A model generated the notes under the pieces. It had not been told where the DNA came from, ran no database searches, and saw only the letters and a list, made by a program, of their open reading frames with translations. From positions 1,984,001-2,048,000 of the forward strand of contig NZ_CP020946.1 of NCBI RefSeq assembly GCF_002208115.1: a stretch of DNA of 64,000 bases. The letters run 5' to 3'. Source of the stretch: Bdellovibrio bacteriovorus. Lineage in GTDB: Bacteria; Bdellovibrionota; Bdellovibrionia; Bdellovibrionales; Bdellovibrionaceae. This document shows, piece by piece, positions 48,362-58,283 of this stretch (within the stretch, counting starts at the first letter, position 1; every line of letters starts with the position of its first letter). Made by a program: the position numbers and the translations under genes.

Positions 48362-51300
48362 CTACAGATTTCTTCTGTATTGGCCGCCGACTTCGTATAA
48401 CGCCTGAGTCATTTGATATAGACTGCAGTATCTTGCAGCTGTCATCAGAGCGCCGAAGATGTTGCCGCCGCTGAGGACGGTGTCTTTCAGATTCTGCAAC
48501 GACTTGGCACCTTCGGAGGCATGATCTTCCTGGTACTTGTGGACGTTATCCAACTGAGCGTTTTTCTCTTCGTAAGACGCGCGCGCCAGTTCAATCTTTG
48601 GTGGAACGTAATCGGCCGCCATCGTTTTAGGATCAATGAAGGTGTTTACACCAATGATCGGCAACGTGCCATCATGTTTCAGGCGCTCATAGTACAGGGA
48701 CTCTTCCTGGATTTTGGAACGCTGGTACTGCGTTTCCATTGCACCCAGAACACCACCGCGTTCGTTGATTTTCTTAAATTCATTCAAGACCGCTTCTTCA
48801 ACCAGGTCCGTCAGCTCGTCGATGAAGAATGAACCCTGCATTGGGTTTTCATTCATGGTCATGCCGAATTCACGGTTAATAATCAGCTGAATCGCCATCG
48901 CACGACGAACAGATTCTTCCGTCGGAGTGGTGATCGCTTCATCGTAGGCGTTCGTGTGCAAGCTGTTGCAGTTGTCATAAAGAGCAATCAATGCCTGCAA
49001 AGTTGTGCGGATGTCATTAAAGTCAATTTCCTGCGCATGCAGGGAACGACCCGACGTCTGAATGTGGTACTTCAACTTCTGAGAACGATCGTTACCCTTA
49101 TACAGGTCACGCATCGCCACAGCCCAGATACGACGAGCCACACGGCCCAATACGGAATATTCCGGATCTAGACCGTTAGAGAAGAAGAAGGACAGATTCG
49201 GAGCAAAGTCGTCCACTTTCAAACCGCGCGCCAGATAGTATTCAACAAACGTGAAACCATTGGACAGCGTGAAGGCCAACTGAGAAATCGGATTCGCGCC
49301 CGCTTCCGCAATGTGGTACCCGGAGATACTGACAGAGTAGAAGTTACGGATCTTGCTGCGAACGAAGTATTCCTGAATATCGCCCATCATCTTCAAGGCG
49401 AAGTTGATAGAGAAGATGCAAGTGTTCTGACCCTGGTCTTCCTTCAGGATGTCCGCCTGAACCGTCCCACGCACCTGTTGCAGAGTCCAGACAGCCAGAT
49501 CATTCCATTCGCTTTCAGTCAGCTTGCGACCCAGTTCTTTTTCTTTCTTTTCAACCTGCTGATCGATAGCAGTATTGAAATAGAAGGCCAGAATCATGGG
49601 TGCCGGGCCATTGATAGTCATGGATACAGATGTATTTGGATTGATCAGATCAAAACCCGCATACAACTTTTTCATGTCGTTCAAAGTACAGATACTAACA
49701 CCAGACTCCCCGACTTTACCGAAGATATCCGGACGCTGATCTGGATCCTGACCGTACAAGGTCACGGAATCAAATGCCGTGGAAAGACGGTGTGCCGTCT
49801 CGCCTTTTGTAAGGTAATGGAAACGACGATTCGTGCGCTCAGGAGTTCCTTCGCCCGCGAACATGCGCTTCGGATCTTCATCGGCGCGTTTTAGCTGGAA
49901 CACACCGGCCGTGAACGGGAATTCCCCCGGCACGTTTTCAAGTTTCAGATAACGGAAGCGATCGCCCCAGTCTTTGAACTTAGGAACCACCACACGGCGG
50001 ATTTTCGTGCCGGACAGGGATTCACGCACCATTGGTTGACGCAGTTCTTTGTCACGGACTTTGAACACCAGTTCATCACCGGAATAGGTCTTGATCAGAC
50101 CCTCGAAGTTTTTCAGTTGATCCAGTTCTTCCGCAGTGAACTCAGAGCTTAAGTCCGCTTCCACTTTTTTCACAGTGGCAGGATCTGCGTTCAATAAAGG
50201 CGCGACTTTTTGCAAGCCACCCAATTGGGATGCTTTTTCCGCCAGAGTTTCTGTGCGCTTTTTGTATTTATGAATTGTCGAAGTGATTTCCGCCAAATAG
50301 TTCTGACGGTCTGCCGGGATGATCACATGCTCTTCCGCAGACAGGATGTTGTTCTTGTACTGGGCATTGACAACCCATTTGCCCGGCTGCTTGCTTTCCA
50401 GGATGTCAGCCAAACGGAAGAACAATTTATTCACACCGCCATCATTGAACTGGGAGGCTTGAGTCAAGAAGACCGGAACCTCGACCTTTTCATCAAAGAT
50501 CTTGCGAGAACGTTTGTATTGTTTGGTCACATCACGAAGAGCATCCAGCGCCCCACGACGGTCGGCTTTATTCACCGCCACCAGGTCCGCGAAGTCGATC
50601 ATGTCAATCTTCTCTAACTGTGATTGCGCTCCGAAATCAGAGGTCATCACATACATGGACATATCACTGACTTCGGTGATCGCCATATTCCCCTGACCGA
50701 TACCAGAGGTTTCAGCGATGACGAAATCAAAGTCCAGTTGACGGATGAATTTCAGAATGTCCGGCAAAGAAGAAGCGATCTCGCGGCCTGAACCACGGGA
50801 CGCCACCGAGCGCATGAACACGCGGTTGCGGGACAAAGAGTTCATACGAATACGATCCCCCAGCAGGGAACCACCGGTTTTGCGCTTGGACGGATCCACG
50901 CACACCACGGCGATTTTCTTGTCTGGATATGCATTCAGGTATCTTTGCACCATTTCATCGATCAAAGAGGACTTACCCGCACCACCCGTTCCGGTGATAC
51001 CCAGAACCAGAGGTTCTTTGTTGGCTTTGAAGGATTCCAGCCCAAAAGCGTTCAAAGAGAAATCCTTGTGACCGTTTTCAATCGCGGTCAAAGCCACACC
51101 CAGTTCCACCGAAGGAACGGTGTCGCCGTTAAAGATGTTCTTTTTGGTTTTGAATTCTTTTTGCTTTTCCAGCAGGTCGAAATCACAACCCTTGATGATC
51201 ATTTCGATCATGCCCTCAAGACCCATGCGACGACCGTCTTCCGGGTGGAAGATCTGGGCGATGCCATAGGCCTCAAGTTCTTTTTTCTCGTCAAAGACAA

Positions 51301-51601
51301 TCACACCGCCGCCGCCGCCGTAGATTTTCACGTAACCGGCACCGGCTTCATCCAGAAGATCCTTCATGTACTTGAAGTACTCCATGTGGCCCCCTTGATA
51401 GGAGCTGATGCAGACGCCCTGGGCGCCTTCCTGCAACACGGCCTTCACCACATCACTCACCGAGCGGTTGTGCCCCAGGTGAATGACTTCCGCACCCATA
51501 TCCTGAAGGATACGGCGCATGATATTGATGCTGGCGTCATGGCCGTCAAACAGAGCGGCTGCAGTGACAATTCGGATCGGATTCTTCGGTGTGTATGCCA
51601 T
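48362..51601 (-). CDS. icmF: Fused isobutyryl-CoA mutase IcmF
   Basis: A 1079-residue fusion: B12-binding domain (residues about 8-140, with cobalamin ligand H21 in [11 protein letters not shown] and [12 protein letters not shown]), a MeaI-type GTPase (Walker [10 protein letters not shown] about 204-212, [19 protein letters not shown]), and the TIM-barrel mutase ([45 protein letters not shown]). It interconverts isobutyryl-CoA and butyryl-CoA, with built-in chaperoning of its cofactor. It is the last gene of the hbd-crotonase-icmF operon. The DxHxxG motif ends in Ser (DGHDAS), as I recall for IcmF. Confidence 0.93.
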   Translation of the reverse strand: MAYTPKNPIRIVTAAALFDGHDASINIMRRILQDMGAEVIHLGHNRSVSDVVKAVLQEGAQGVCISSYQGGHMEYFKYMKDLLDEAGAGYVKIYGGGGGVIVFDEKKELEAYGIAQIFHPEDGRRMGLEGMIEMIIKGCDFDLLEKQKEFKTKKNIFNGDTVPSVELGVALTAIENGHKDFSLNAFGLESFKANKEPLVLGITGTGGAGKSSLIDEMVQRYLNAYPDKKIAVVCVDPSKRKTGGSLLGDRIRMNSLSRNRVFMRSVASRGSGREIASSLPDILKFIRQLDFDFVIAETSGIGQGNMAITEVSDMSMYVMTSDFGAQSQLEKIDMIDFADLVAVNKADRRGALDALRDVTKQYKRSRKIFDEKVEVPVFLTQASQFNDGGVNKLFFRLADILESKQPGKWVVNAQYKNNILSAEEHVIIPADRQNYLAEITSTIHKYKKRTETLAEKASQLGGLQKVAPLLNADPATVKKVEADLSSEFTAEELDQLKNFEGLIKTYSGDELVFKVRDKELRQPMVRESLSGTKIRRVVVPKFKDWGDRFRYLKLENVPGEFPFTAGVFQLKRADEDPKRMFAGEGTPERTNRRFHYLTKGETAHRLSTAFDSVTLYGQDPDQRPDIFGKVGESGVSICTLNDMKKLYAGFDLINPNTSVSMTINGPAPMILAFYFNTAIDQQVEKKEKELGRKLTESEWNDLAVWTLQQVRGTVQADILKEDQGQNTCIFSINFALKMMGDIQEYFVRSKIRNFYSVSISGYHIAEAGANPISQLAFTLSNGFTFVEYYLARGLKVDDFAPNLSFFFSNGLDPEYSVLGRVARRIWAVAMRDLYKGNDRSQKLKYHIQTSGRSLHAQEIDFNDIRTTLQALIALYDNCNSLHTNAYDEAITTPTEESVRRAMAIQLIINREFGMTMNENPMQGSFFIDELTDLVEEAVLNEFKKINERGGVLGAMETQYQRSKIQEESLYYERLKHDGTLPIIGVNTFIDPKTMAADYVPPKIELARASYEEKNAQLDNVHKYQEDHASEGAKSLQNLKDTVLSGGNIFGALMTAARYCSLYQMTQALYEVGGQYRRNL

Positions 51602-51606
51602 ATGTC

Positions 51607-52404
51607 TTATCGACCTTTAAATTCAGCTTTGCGTTTCTCGATGAAGGCACCTGTGCCTTCTTTAACGTCTTCAGAAGTGAAAAGTTCCGCAAAGATTCTT
51701 GCTTCATTTTTCTGCGCTTCTTCAACGTCCATGTCCCAAGCCTGATTGATAGAGAACTTCGCAGAACCCACGGCAATCGGCGCTTTGGCCAAAATAGCTT
51801 CAACAGTTTTCATCACAGTGTTCATCAGTTCCGCCTGAGGAACGACTTTGTTCACCAGGCCGCAAGTCAAGGCTTCAGCCGCCGTGATCATGCCACCTGT
51901 ATAGGTCAATTCACGCGCACGACGGGAACCCACGGCACGCGCCATACGAACCGTCCCGCCGAAGCCTGGGATCAATCCCAAAGAGACTTCCGGCAAACCG
52001 AATTTCGCATTTTCAGCGGCATAGATGAAATCACAACCCAGCGCCAGTTCACAGCCGCCACCCAGAGCAAAGCCATTCACCGCTGCGATCACCGGGATTT
52101 TCAAAAGTGTCAGTTCATGGAAGATGCTCTGACCACGCTGAGCAAAGACCAGCGCCTTTTCTTCGTCCAGATCATGGATTTCCTTGATGTCAGCACCCGC
52201 CACGAAAGCTTTTTCACCAGCCCCCGTGATGATCAATGCGCGGGCATCAGCATAGTCCATCTCACCGATCTGACGAAGGGCTTCACCCATTTCATTCAAA
52301 ACCGTGGAGTTCAGGGCGTTCAAAGATTCCGGACGATTGATCGTCAGAACCCAAACACCGTGTGTTTTTTGTTCCAGAAGAATTGTTTTATAGTTGCTTG
52401 CCAT
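51607..52404 (-). CDS. Enoyl-CoA hydratase (crotonase family)
   Basis: A 265-residue crotonase: [54 protein letters not shown] with the oxyanion glycines, and [20 protein letters not shown] with the catalytic Glu of both helices. It hydrates short-chain enoyl-CoA, most likely crotonyl-CoA given the hbd gene upstream. The gap to icmF is 5 bp. Cytosolic. Confidence 0.93.
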   Translation of the reverse strand: MASNYKTILLEQKTHGVWVLTINRPESLNALNSTVLNEMGEALRQIGEMDYADARALIITGAGEKAFVAGADIKEIHDLDEEKALVFAQRGQSIFHELTLLKIPVIAAVNGFALGGGCELALGCDFIYAAENAKFGLPEVSLGLIPGFGGTVRMARAVGSRRARELTYTGGMITAAEALTCGLVNKVVPQAELMNTVMKTVEAILAKAPIAVGSAKFSINQAWDMDVEEAQKNEARIFAELFTSEDVKEGTGAFIEKRKAEFKGR

Positions 52405-52417
52405 TATCAGACCTCAA

Positions 52418-53278
52418 TTACTTTGCAGAGTAGTCGTAGAAACCACGACCTGTTTTGCGACCCAACCAGCCGGCTTCAACGTATTTCACCAGCAGCGGGC
52501 ACGGACGGTACTTGGAATCACCCAGACCATCATGCAGAACGTTCATGATCGCAAGGCAAGTATCCAAACCGATGAAGTCAGCCAAAGTCAAAGGACCCAT
52601 AGGCTGGTTCGTTCCCAATTTCATCGCATTGTCGATAGCGTCCACGGAAGCAATACCCTCGTGAAGAGTGTAAACAGCTTCGTTGATCATCGGCATAAGA
52701 ATGCGGTTCACGATAAAGCCCGGCATGTCTTTCACGGACTCTACGAAAACTTTGTCCATTTTTTCAGCCAGAGATTTAACAATGGCGAAAGTTTCATCGG
52801 AAGTCTGAAGACCACGGATGCCTTCCACAAGTTTCATCAACGGAACAGGATTCATGAAGTGCATACCCGCCACTTTTGTTGGACGTTTGGTCACGCCGGC
52901 AATTTTAGTGATGGAGATGGAAGATGTATTGGACACCAACAATGCTTCCGGTTTTACGGTCGCGTCCAGGTCCTTGAAGATCTTGAGTTTCAGGTCGATA
53001 TTTTCAGTCGCAGCTTCGATCACGATATCGCAATCTTTCAAACCCGCCGTTTCCTGAGCGGTCTTGATACGACCCAACAGAGTGGTCTTATCAGCCTCAG
53101 TCATAGCACCTTTTTTGATGATACGATCACAGCTTGCGGAAATAGTCGCGATCCCTTTTTCAAGAGCTGCGCCGCTCACGTCCATCATGATGACGTTAAA
53201 ACCAAAGTTTGCCGCCACTTGTGCGATGCCATTACCCATCTGTCCTGCGCCTACGACGCCGATCGTTTTGATATTCAT
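52418..53278 (-). CDS. hbd: 3-hydroxybutyryl-CoA dehydrogenase
   Basis: A 286-residue short 3-hydroxyacyl-CoA dehydrogenase. NAD motif [20 protein letters not shown], then [34 protein letters not shown] (catalytic His/Glu), [20 protein letters not shown] and the C-terminal [12 protein letters not shown]. It interconverts 3-hydroxybutyryl-CoA and acetoacetyl-CoA. First gene of the operon with crotonase and IcmF, a set suited to moving carbon between butyryl- and isobutyryl-CoA. A hairpin (53334-53359) lies upstream. Confidence 0.93.
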   Translation of the reverse strand: MNIKTIGVVGAGQMGNGIAQVAANFGFNVIMMDVSGAALEKGIATISASCDRIIKKGAMTEADKTTLLGRIKTAQETAGLKDCDIVIEAATENIDLKLKIFKDLDATVKPEALLVSNTSSISITKIAGVTKRPTKVAGMHFMNPVPLMKLVEGIRGLQTSDETFAIVKSLAEKMDKVFVESVKDMPGFIVNRILMPMINEAVYTLHEGIASVDAIDNAMKLGTNQPMGPLTLADFIGLDTCLAIMNVLHDGLGDSKYRPCPLLVKYVEAGWLGRKTGRGFYDYSAK

Positions 53279-53333
53279 TTATCACTCCGCGTTAATATGT
53301 ATTTAAAACAGCCTGATTTAGATACTTTACTTT

Positions 53334-53359
53334 AGGCCAGAGGTCAAAACTTCTGGCCT
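53334..53359. repeat. AGGCCAGA/TCTGGCCT inverted repeat between divergent genes
   Basis: A perfect 8-bp inverted repeat with a 10-base loop lies between hbd (start 53278) and the secreted protein (start 53395). No T-run; possible operator or RNA hairpin. Confidence 0.5.
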
Positions 53360-53394
53360 TGAGAGCACCGAGCCTAAAGCCTCAAAATAGAACG

Positions 53395-54771
53395 ATGCGG
53401 TCAGCCTTTTTTCTCTCGTTGTCGTTCATTTTCAGCTCTCCCAGCACTTTTGCGGCCTTAGCCACGGATGCATCGAAAGCCGTGTCGTTTTATCGCAGTA
53501 AAACCAGCGCTTTTCCCTCTGGCCAGGTGAGTCGAACATCTCTGGAAAACTCTCTTCGTCGCACCGAGATGGAGGCCTCATTCACCGTCTCTTGGGACCG
53601 AAAGAGCTATTCTCTTTCGGGGGATCGCCTGATTCGCGACATTCAAGTAGCCCGCTTCGTGGAAACCCGCAGCCCGGTGACCTTGCTCAGCCTGAATCGC
53701 AGTGACTCTTCCCTGGTGAAATCCGTTCCCGGAGGTCATCAACTGGAACTTCTGGAGTGTGACGATTACTGGGCGCGAGTGAAAGAAAGAAATTCAACCA
53801 CGCAAGGCTGGCTGCCTTTGCATCTGCTGACCACACGTCATGACGATCCCGGCGTGTACATGAATCTGATCGACACTTATGTGCGCACCGAGCCTTCCAG
53901 TTTCGGAAAAGTCCTGACCACATTGCCACGCCTGAAACGCGTGATTCCACTGGAAGTGACCGCGAGCTTTTTGAAAATCCAATACAACGGCAAAGTGGGC
54001 TTTGTCGACATCACGCATTTTGTGAACCGCGCCGACTTTGCGACTTTGGCTTATCATCCGAAGAAAAACTGGATGACCGTGGCGTTTAGAAACAACAACA
54101 AGATCCTGACCAAAAAAGGTGAAAACGTCGACATGTCCGAGGTGCTGGGGTATGTGACCAGCCCTTTGCGTGCGATTGTAATCCGCCCGGATTCCACCAG
54201 CTACGGCCCACCCCTGCGCGCCCGCGTGGAGATTCAAAAACCCGAAGCCGTCATCTGGGGTATCAGCCGCGTCGATGGTCACGGCGACGTCTGGTGGAAA
54301 AAAACAGATTTGCTGCTGCCGCAAAACCCAGTGGTGGAACCTTCCAAACAAATCCTGACCGACACGCTTTTAAAGCGCGAAATCTATTCCATCGCCTTTG
54401 AAAGCAAAACCTCGGTGCGTGGTTTGGTGTCGTCGGAAGGAATTTATCGCACAGATGATGGCCTGACCTGGACCGCGATTCCACAGTTTGGAAAACAGAA
54501 TTATCCCGTCAGCATTCACCCCAGTGGTGTGTGGTTTGTGGGATCTTTCAAGTCCACGAATCAGGGAAAAAGTTTTGAGCCCTTCATCCGCTGGGACAAA
54601 CTGGCCCAAGCCATTGAATCCTCCTATCACCGCAATCCAAAAATCCTGCGCCTGACGCAGATTGAAGCTCTGCCCAATTCACAGATTCAAATTTCTGTGG
54701 ACACCGGAAGCTCGCGCGTGAAACTGCGCAGTTCTTTGGAAGGCACAACCTGGAATGTGGTTCGCAACTAA
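53395..54771 (+). CDS. Secreted protein with SH3-like repeats and a BNR-type segment
   Basis: A 458-residue protein with a signal peptide (AFFLSLSFIFSSPSTFA). The middle has two SH3b-like parts (WARVKERNSTTQGWLPLHLL, YVRTEPSSFGKVLTTLPRLK). The last third carries an Asp-box/BNR-like strand IYRTDDGLTWTAIP and similar SFKSTNQGKSF, as in Ycf48-type propellers. SH3b domains often bind cell-wall peptides. The start at 53395 is preceded by a poor site; no better start is visible. Confidence 0.65.
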   Translation: MRSAFFLSLSFIFSSPSTFAALATDASKAVSFYRSKTSAFPSGQVSRTSLENSLRRTEMEASFTVSWDRKSYSLSGDRLIRDIQVARFVETRSPVTLLSLNRSDSSLVKSVPGGHQLELLECDDYWARVKERNSTTQGWLPLHLLTTRHDDPGVYMNLIDTYVRTEPSSFGKVLTTLPRLKRVIPLEVTASFLKIQYNGKVGFVDITHFVNRADFATLAYHPKKNWMTVAFRNNNKILTKKGENVDMSEVLGYVTSPLRAIVIRPDSTSYGPPLRARVEIQKPEAVIWGISRVDGHGDVWWKKTDLLLPQNPVVEPSKQILTDTLLKREIYSIAFESKTSVRGLVSSEGIYRTDDGLTWTAIPQFGKQNYPVSIHPSGVWFVGSFKSTNQGKSFEPFIRWDKLAQAIESSYHRNPKILRLTQIEALPNSQIQISVDTGSSRVKLRSSLEGTTWNVVRN

Positions 54772-54815
54772 AAAAAGCCCCTAACGATAATCCCACAAAA
54801 GGGATTCAGGGGCTT
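54770..54815. terminator. Shared bidirectional terminator overlapping a coding end
   Basis: AAGCCCC (54775-54781) pairs with GGGGCTT (54809-54815), with an inner ATCCC/GGGAT pair. The minus strand continues with TTTTTTTAG; the plus strand with CTTTC. The stem covers the last codons of the minus-strand gene 54781-55164. Confidence 0.75.
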
Positions 54816-55164
54816 CTTTCACTTCGCCGGTTTTATTTAGCAAAAAGCCCTCAGCAAAGACCTTCCCGACGCCGCCCAAAGAAATAAAATTTGGAAACTT
54901 CCACGTTGAATAATAGGCCTGAATCACCAACAGGGATTCTTCCTGCGGCAGACGATCGTGAAACACAGTCATCAGGACTTCGCGACCGTTGATTTCCATA
55001 ATTTCGCTGTGATCCAGAGGGAAACTTTTCAAGAATACGGGATCAGAGGACTTCAAAGCCTCCAGCTTTTCCAAAAGAATACGACAGACTTCCTGCACTT
55101 GCGGATCTTTGCTTTTGTTATCACGACAAGAGGCCGACCCCAGCGCCAGACGGAATTTGCTCAT
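54781..55164 (-). CDS. Small protein of unknown function in a lipid-gene operon
   Basis: A 127-residue soluble protein (MSKFRLALGSASC...). It is charged and helical at the N-terminus, with EVLMTVFHDRLPQEESLLVI and YYSTWKFPNFISLGGVGKVF later. Two early cysteines. The ATG at 55164 overlaps the stop of the DUF962 gene (ATGA), so it is the last gene of that operon. I do not recognise a family. Confidence 0.6.
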   Translation of the reverse strand: MSKFRLALGSASCRDNKSKDPQVQEVCRILLEKLEALKSSDPVFLKSFPLDHSEIMEINGREVLMTVFHDRLPQEESLLVIQAYYSTWKFPNFISLGGVGKVFAEGFLLNKTGEVKEAPESLLWDYR

Positions 55165-55454
55165 GACCACAGCTTTCCTGTGCACATCTGATAGAACATT
55201 TTAAAATCCCCACGCAAAGACCACAAAGGGTGTTTAAACGTCGCAGGACGGTTTTTCTCGACAACAAAGTGACCAACCCAGGCAAAGCCATAGCCAATCA
55301 CCGGAAGTCCCCACAGCAGGCTCCATTGCTTTGAGAACAAGGCCGCTAGAATCAGCAGATGCACCAGCAGTGTTCCGGCGAAATGCAGACGACGGTTGAA
55401 GGGGTTGGAATGTTCCTGCAGATAAAAAGGCCAGAACTCCTGAAAGCTTTTCAC
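55161..55454 (-). CDS. DUF962/Mpo1-like membrane protein
   Basis: A 97-residue protein with the DUF962 (YGL010w) pattern: FQEFWPFYLQEHSNPFNRRL, HFAGTLLVHLLILAALFS, GYGFAWVGHFVVEKNRPATF and HPLWSLRGDF. The conserved His and Asp/Glu residues are those of the yeast Mpo1 family, which oxidises 2-hydroxy fatty acids with Fe(II). A GTG at 55454 is the start. Coupled with the downstream gene. Role in fatty-acid metabolism is inferred from the yeast relative. Confidence 0.82.
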   Translation of the reverse strand: MKSFQEFWPFYLQEHSNPFNRRLHFAGTLLVHLLILAALFSKQWSLLWGLPVIGYGFAWVGHFVVEKNRPATFKHPLWSLRGDFKMFYQMCTGKLWS

Positions 55455-55494
55455 CCAAACCCCCGCTTGGAAATTGAAAATTCGAAATTGGACG

Positions 55495-56232
55495 TTAGAA
55501 GTTGTCCACTGCGAAATAAGGCTCCATCATTTTGCGAACCTTTTCCTGCAGCACGGGACGATCTTCAATAGTGTATCCTTCGGTGCTGACCGGAGGAAGA
55601 ACCTCCAGCGTGATTGTGCGACTCCACACGCCCCAGTTTGGAACAAGCTGCCCTTTGGACATGATCGCAGCAGCGCCTTTCACAACGACCGGCACAATCG
55701 GCGCCTTGGCGCTGATGGCGAAGATGAACGGACCGGACTTGAAAGGCCCCAGAGTTTCGGTTTTCTGGCGCGTGCCTTCCGGCGCCAATGCAAAACGCTC
55801 TCCGGCTTTGATGCGGGCTTCGGCGGCCTGATAGACTTTGAAAACCTCGTCACGGCGATTTCTGGCGATGGGCAAAATGCCGGCGCGTCTCATGCCGGCG
55901 CCAAACACCGGAATGCTGAAAAGTTCAATTTTTGCCCCGAAACGGAAAGATCCCAACCAGCCGTTCATGGCAAAGATGTCGAAGAAGCTGGTGTGGTTAA
56001 AGACGTACAGGAAGCCGCCTTCGGGACGGTTTTCCAGGCCTTTGACTTCCACTTTGACGTTGAACATGCGACAGCAGTTGCGGGTCCAGAACTCGACGAT
56101 GTGGTCTTCCAGCTTGCGGTTGTTAAACAGAATATTGCAGATGACCATCGCCGCAGAACACAGCACCGTGTGAATCGGCAGCAGAAGCGCACCCAGCAAA
56201 GAACGAGGATATGAAAGAAGTTTTAAAAACAT
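55495..56232 (-). CDS. plsC: 1-acyl-glycerol-3-phosphate acyltransferase family protein
   Basis: A 245-residue LPLAT-family enzyme. It has the catalytic NHTSFFDIFAM (H-x4-D), the FRFGAKIELFSIPVFGAGMR segment, the binding motif ALAPEGTRQKTE and PIVPVVVKGA. An N-terminal membrane helix (LGALLLPIHTVLCSAAMV) anchors it. It acylates lysophosphatidic acid to phosphatidic acid. It follows the TIGR04552-like gene by 2 bp in the same operon. Confidence 0.92.
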   Translation of the reverse strand: MFLKLLSYPRSLLGALLLPIHTVLCSAAMVICNILFNNRKLEDHIVEFWTRNCCRMFNVKVEVKGLENRPEGGFLYVFNHTSFFDIFAMNGWLGSFRFGAKIELFSIPVFGAGMRRAGILPIARNRRDEVFKVYQAAEARIKAGERFALAPEGTRQKTETLGPFKSGPFIFAISAKAPIVPVVVKGAAAIMSKGQLVPNWGVWSRTITLEVLPPVSTEGYTIEDRPVLQEKVRKMMEPYFAVDNF

Positions 56233-56234
56233 AA

Positions 56235-57332
56235 TTAACCTGGATCCGGGAACAGACGCTTTCTGGCGGCCGTTCGTTGACGTTCCTTATAAGCCTGATG
56301 TTCACTGGGACCGGACAAAATACGGTCGTGAGCGGACTTGTCCATGATCTGAACCTCGAACGGATAGAAGAAGCTGAAAGCCTCTTTGCCCCCTTGAGGT
56401 TTGATATGAATCAGCTTACGGGAAATGAATTTGATAAATTTATAATCCTGCCCAGAAAAGAAATTCTCTTTGCGCAGGAACTTGGCGTTGTCGCCCTCTT
56501 CGATCAGCTTTTGATCGAAGGCCTCTTGAATGCTCTTTTCATCCAGAGTGTCCAGACGATGGGAAAGATCGTCACACACACTCATAAACAGATTCACCGG
56601 GTAAAGATTGTTCGAGCTTTGATCCGGCATGATGTGCGGGAAGCTGATGATATCCTCTTTGATCAGGAAGCGCACGACCTGGAAGGAATCAAACAGATTG
56701 CGGGTCACAAAGCGAACACCCAGCTTGTCAAAGATCTTCATCGCCAAAGCGTCAGGCTTTGCCAGAAGTTTGATCACGGTGCTGGAAGATGTTTTGAACG
56801 GCTTGACTTCAAAACCCATCAGCTCGACCTGATCCAATTGATCGGTGGGACTTTTCATAAACGTGCGATGGGTGTTTCCGTCATGCAAAATACAGTTCTG
56901 GAACGGGGTCAGAATCTGGGACTGGATTTCTTCAGAGAATGAACTGAACAGGTCATTTTCAGCATGCACAAAGACGTGCATGCAGCGGATGATCGCACAG
57001 GCCCAGCGCTGCAGTTGCTGTTCTTCCGGGTTCTGAGAGCTTGCAAAAATCAAAAGCTGGCGGATGTCGCCCAGTTTTTTACGATCCCGGAAAACTTCCG
57101 GAAGGTCCGTGTCCTGAAAACCCAGCTTTTCCAGCATTAACACCAAAGCACGACGGTGGAAGTACCACAGTCTTTCCAGGTCATCTTCGCGGGTGATATC
57201 AAAGCCATAGCTTAAAAGGAAGGAACTGGCAGCCTCGAGGGTGTGAATATTCAGCCTTGGGATATCGATGGCTGAATGTCCTCCGACAACGGAGTCTAAA
57301 ATGGATGATTCGAAAATGAAACGTTGAGGCAT
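56235..57332 (-). CDS. TIGR04552-like deltaproteobacterial protein
   Basis: A 365-residue soluble protein that matches, as I recall it, the TIGR04552/TIGR04562 family of deltaproteobacteria: SVVGGHSAIDIPRLNIHTLE, FRDRKKLGDIRQLLIFASSQ, WACAIIRCMHVFVHAENDL, and STVIKLLAKPDALAMKIFDK followed by LGVRFVTRNLFDSFQVVRFL. The 'D-K-L-G-V-R-F-V' part looks like the D-x-x-G-x-R core of RelA/SpoT-type nucleotidyltransferases, so a nucleotide-transferring fold is possible but unproven. First gene of the lipid operon. A hairpin abuts the start codon. Confidence 0.65.
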   Translation of the reverse strand: MPQRFIFESSILDSVVGGHSAIDIPRLNIHTLEAASSFLLSYGFDITREDDLERLWYFHRRALVLMLEKLGFQDTDLPEVFRDRKKLGDIRQLLIFASSQNPEEQQLQRWACAIIRCMHVFVHAENDLFSSFSEEIQSQILTPFQNCILHDGNTHRTFMKSPTDQLDQVELMGFEVKPFKTSSSTVIKLLAKPDALAMKIFDKLGVRFVTRNLFDSFQVVRFLIKEDIISFPHIMPDQSSNNLYPVNLFMSVCDDLSHRLDTLDEKSIQEAFDQKLIEEGDNAKFLRKENFFSGQDYKFIKFISRKLIHIKPQGGKEAFSFFYPFEVQIMDKSAHDRILSGPSEHQAYKERQRTAARKRLFPDPG

Positions 57333-57333
57333 T

Positions 57334-57358
57334 CCCCTATCTTCAAACTCGATAGGGG
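57334..57358 (-). promoter_or_regulatory. CCCCTATC/GATAGGGG hairpin over the start of the TIGR04552-like gene
   Basis: A perfect 8-bp stem with a 9-base loop ends one base before the ATG at 57332. The GGGG arm is the only ribosome-binding-site-like sequence, so folding would hide it. Confidence 0.5.
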
Positions 57359-57377
57359 GTGAAGCAAGACGCGGCGC

Positions 57378-58052
57378 TTATTTGATCAAGGAACAAGCAT
57401 ACATGCGGAAGCTGCCCAGAGTACCGCTGGTTGGCTGGTAACCAGCAACCGCTGTGTAGTTCTGGTAGTATACAGTGCCTTCGGCGATGCTGTTATCGTA
57501 AGCACCTTGGAAGATGATCTCACCATAACCGTCTCTGAACTTAACCTGGAATTGACGCGTGTTGCGATCAATCATGCCCTCAGAAGCCTGAGAGAAGGAC
57601 ACAGAGTAAGGCTGGATCACCTGACCGTTGTAGACCTGATTCGCATAAGAGTCGAAGATCTTGATCAACATATTGGATTCAGCCGCAACCAGGCTGCCCG
57701 CGCTGTCAAACTTGAAGGTCGCAAACAGATCCACACCGGTTCTGTCGTTGATGTTACCACTTACAGAGCCCAATGATTGTGGGTCCAAAGTAGCGGAAAC
57801 AAAGTTCTTCACCTGAGTTTCGAATTGAGGGGAAGCATACTGATCAAAGATTTTACCGGCGGAGGAAGTACCGCAAGTACCACTTGCCGTCGTTCCACCC
57901 TGACTGACACCACCACCAGAAGTTGTTCCGGTGTTGGTTGTGCGGCCTGCGACGCGAACAGAGCTGCTATCCTTCTTGGCACATGCACTGAGGGAAAGAA
58001 CCGCCAGCAGCAGAACACCCAGCATTTTATTTTTAAAGATAGAGTTTGTCAT
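57378..58052 (-). CDS. Lipoprotein of unknown function
   Basis: A 224-residue lipoprotein: signal MLGVLLLAVLSLSAC (lipobox LSAC), a Gly/Thr/Ser-rich linker (TTNTGTTSGGGVSQGG), then a beta-rich domain of about 160 residues. TAGGAGGCGATT is a strong ribosome binding site. No known domain; a single disulfide (SGTCGTSS with YACSLIK) is possible. Confidence 0.75.
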   Translation of the reverse strand: MTNSIFKNKMLGVLLLAVLSLSACAKKDSSSVRVAGRTTNTGTTSGGGVSQGGTTASGTCGTSSAGKIFDQYASPQFETQVKNFVSATLDPQSLGSVSGNINDRTGVDLFATFKFDSAGSLVAAESNMLIKIFDSYANQVYNGQVIQPYSVSFSQASEGMIDRNTRQFQVKFRDGYGEIIFQGAYDNSIAEGTVYYQNYTAVAGYQPTSGTLGSFRMYACSLIK

Positions 58053-58232
58053 AATCGCCTCCTACATATCCCTAAGGCAAGAGGTGGACCAGCCGTGCCA
58101 ATGCTATATTGGATCTGGCACCCATTTTTCGTTTCGCGCTGATACGAAGAAGCCAAGGGCGCCATTTCCGGGAATCAGGCGCAAAAACTTTCGACAGTCC
58201 CCGGACCGCGTCTCGCTTTGAGACAAATAAAA

Positions 58233-58259
58233 AAGGCCGGCGCAATGCCGGCCTTTTTT
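58233..58259. terminator. Bidirectional rho-independent terminator
   Basis: AAGGCCGGC-N5-GCCGGCCTT (58233-58255) with TTTTTT on the plus side and TTTTTATTT on the minus side; ends the metzincin gene on the minus strand. Confidence 0.88.
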
Positions 58260-58283
58260 GGGAAGTCACTCTATATATAGAGG

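Noticed and set aside
48292-48474. 60-codon plus-strand frame across the hairpin region
   Set aside because: It runs into the icmF 3' end, has no ribosome binding site, and is Arg/Cys-rich in the manner of antisense frames.
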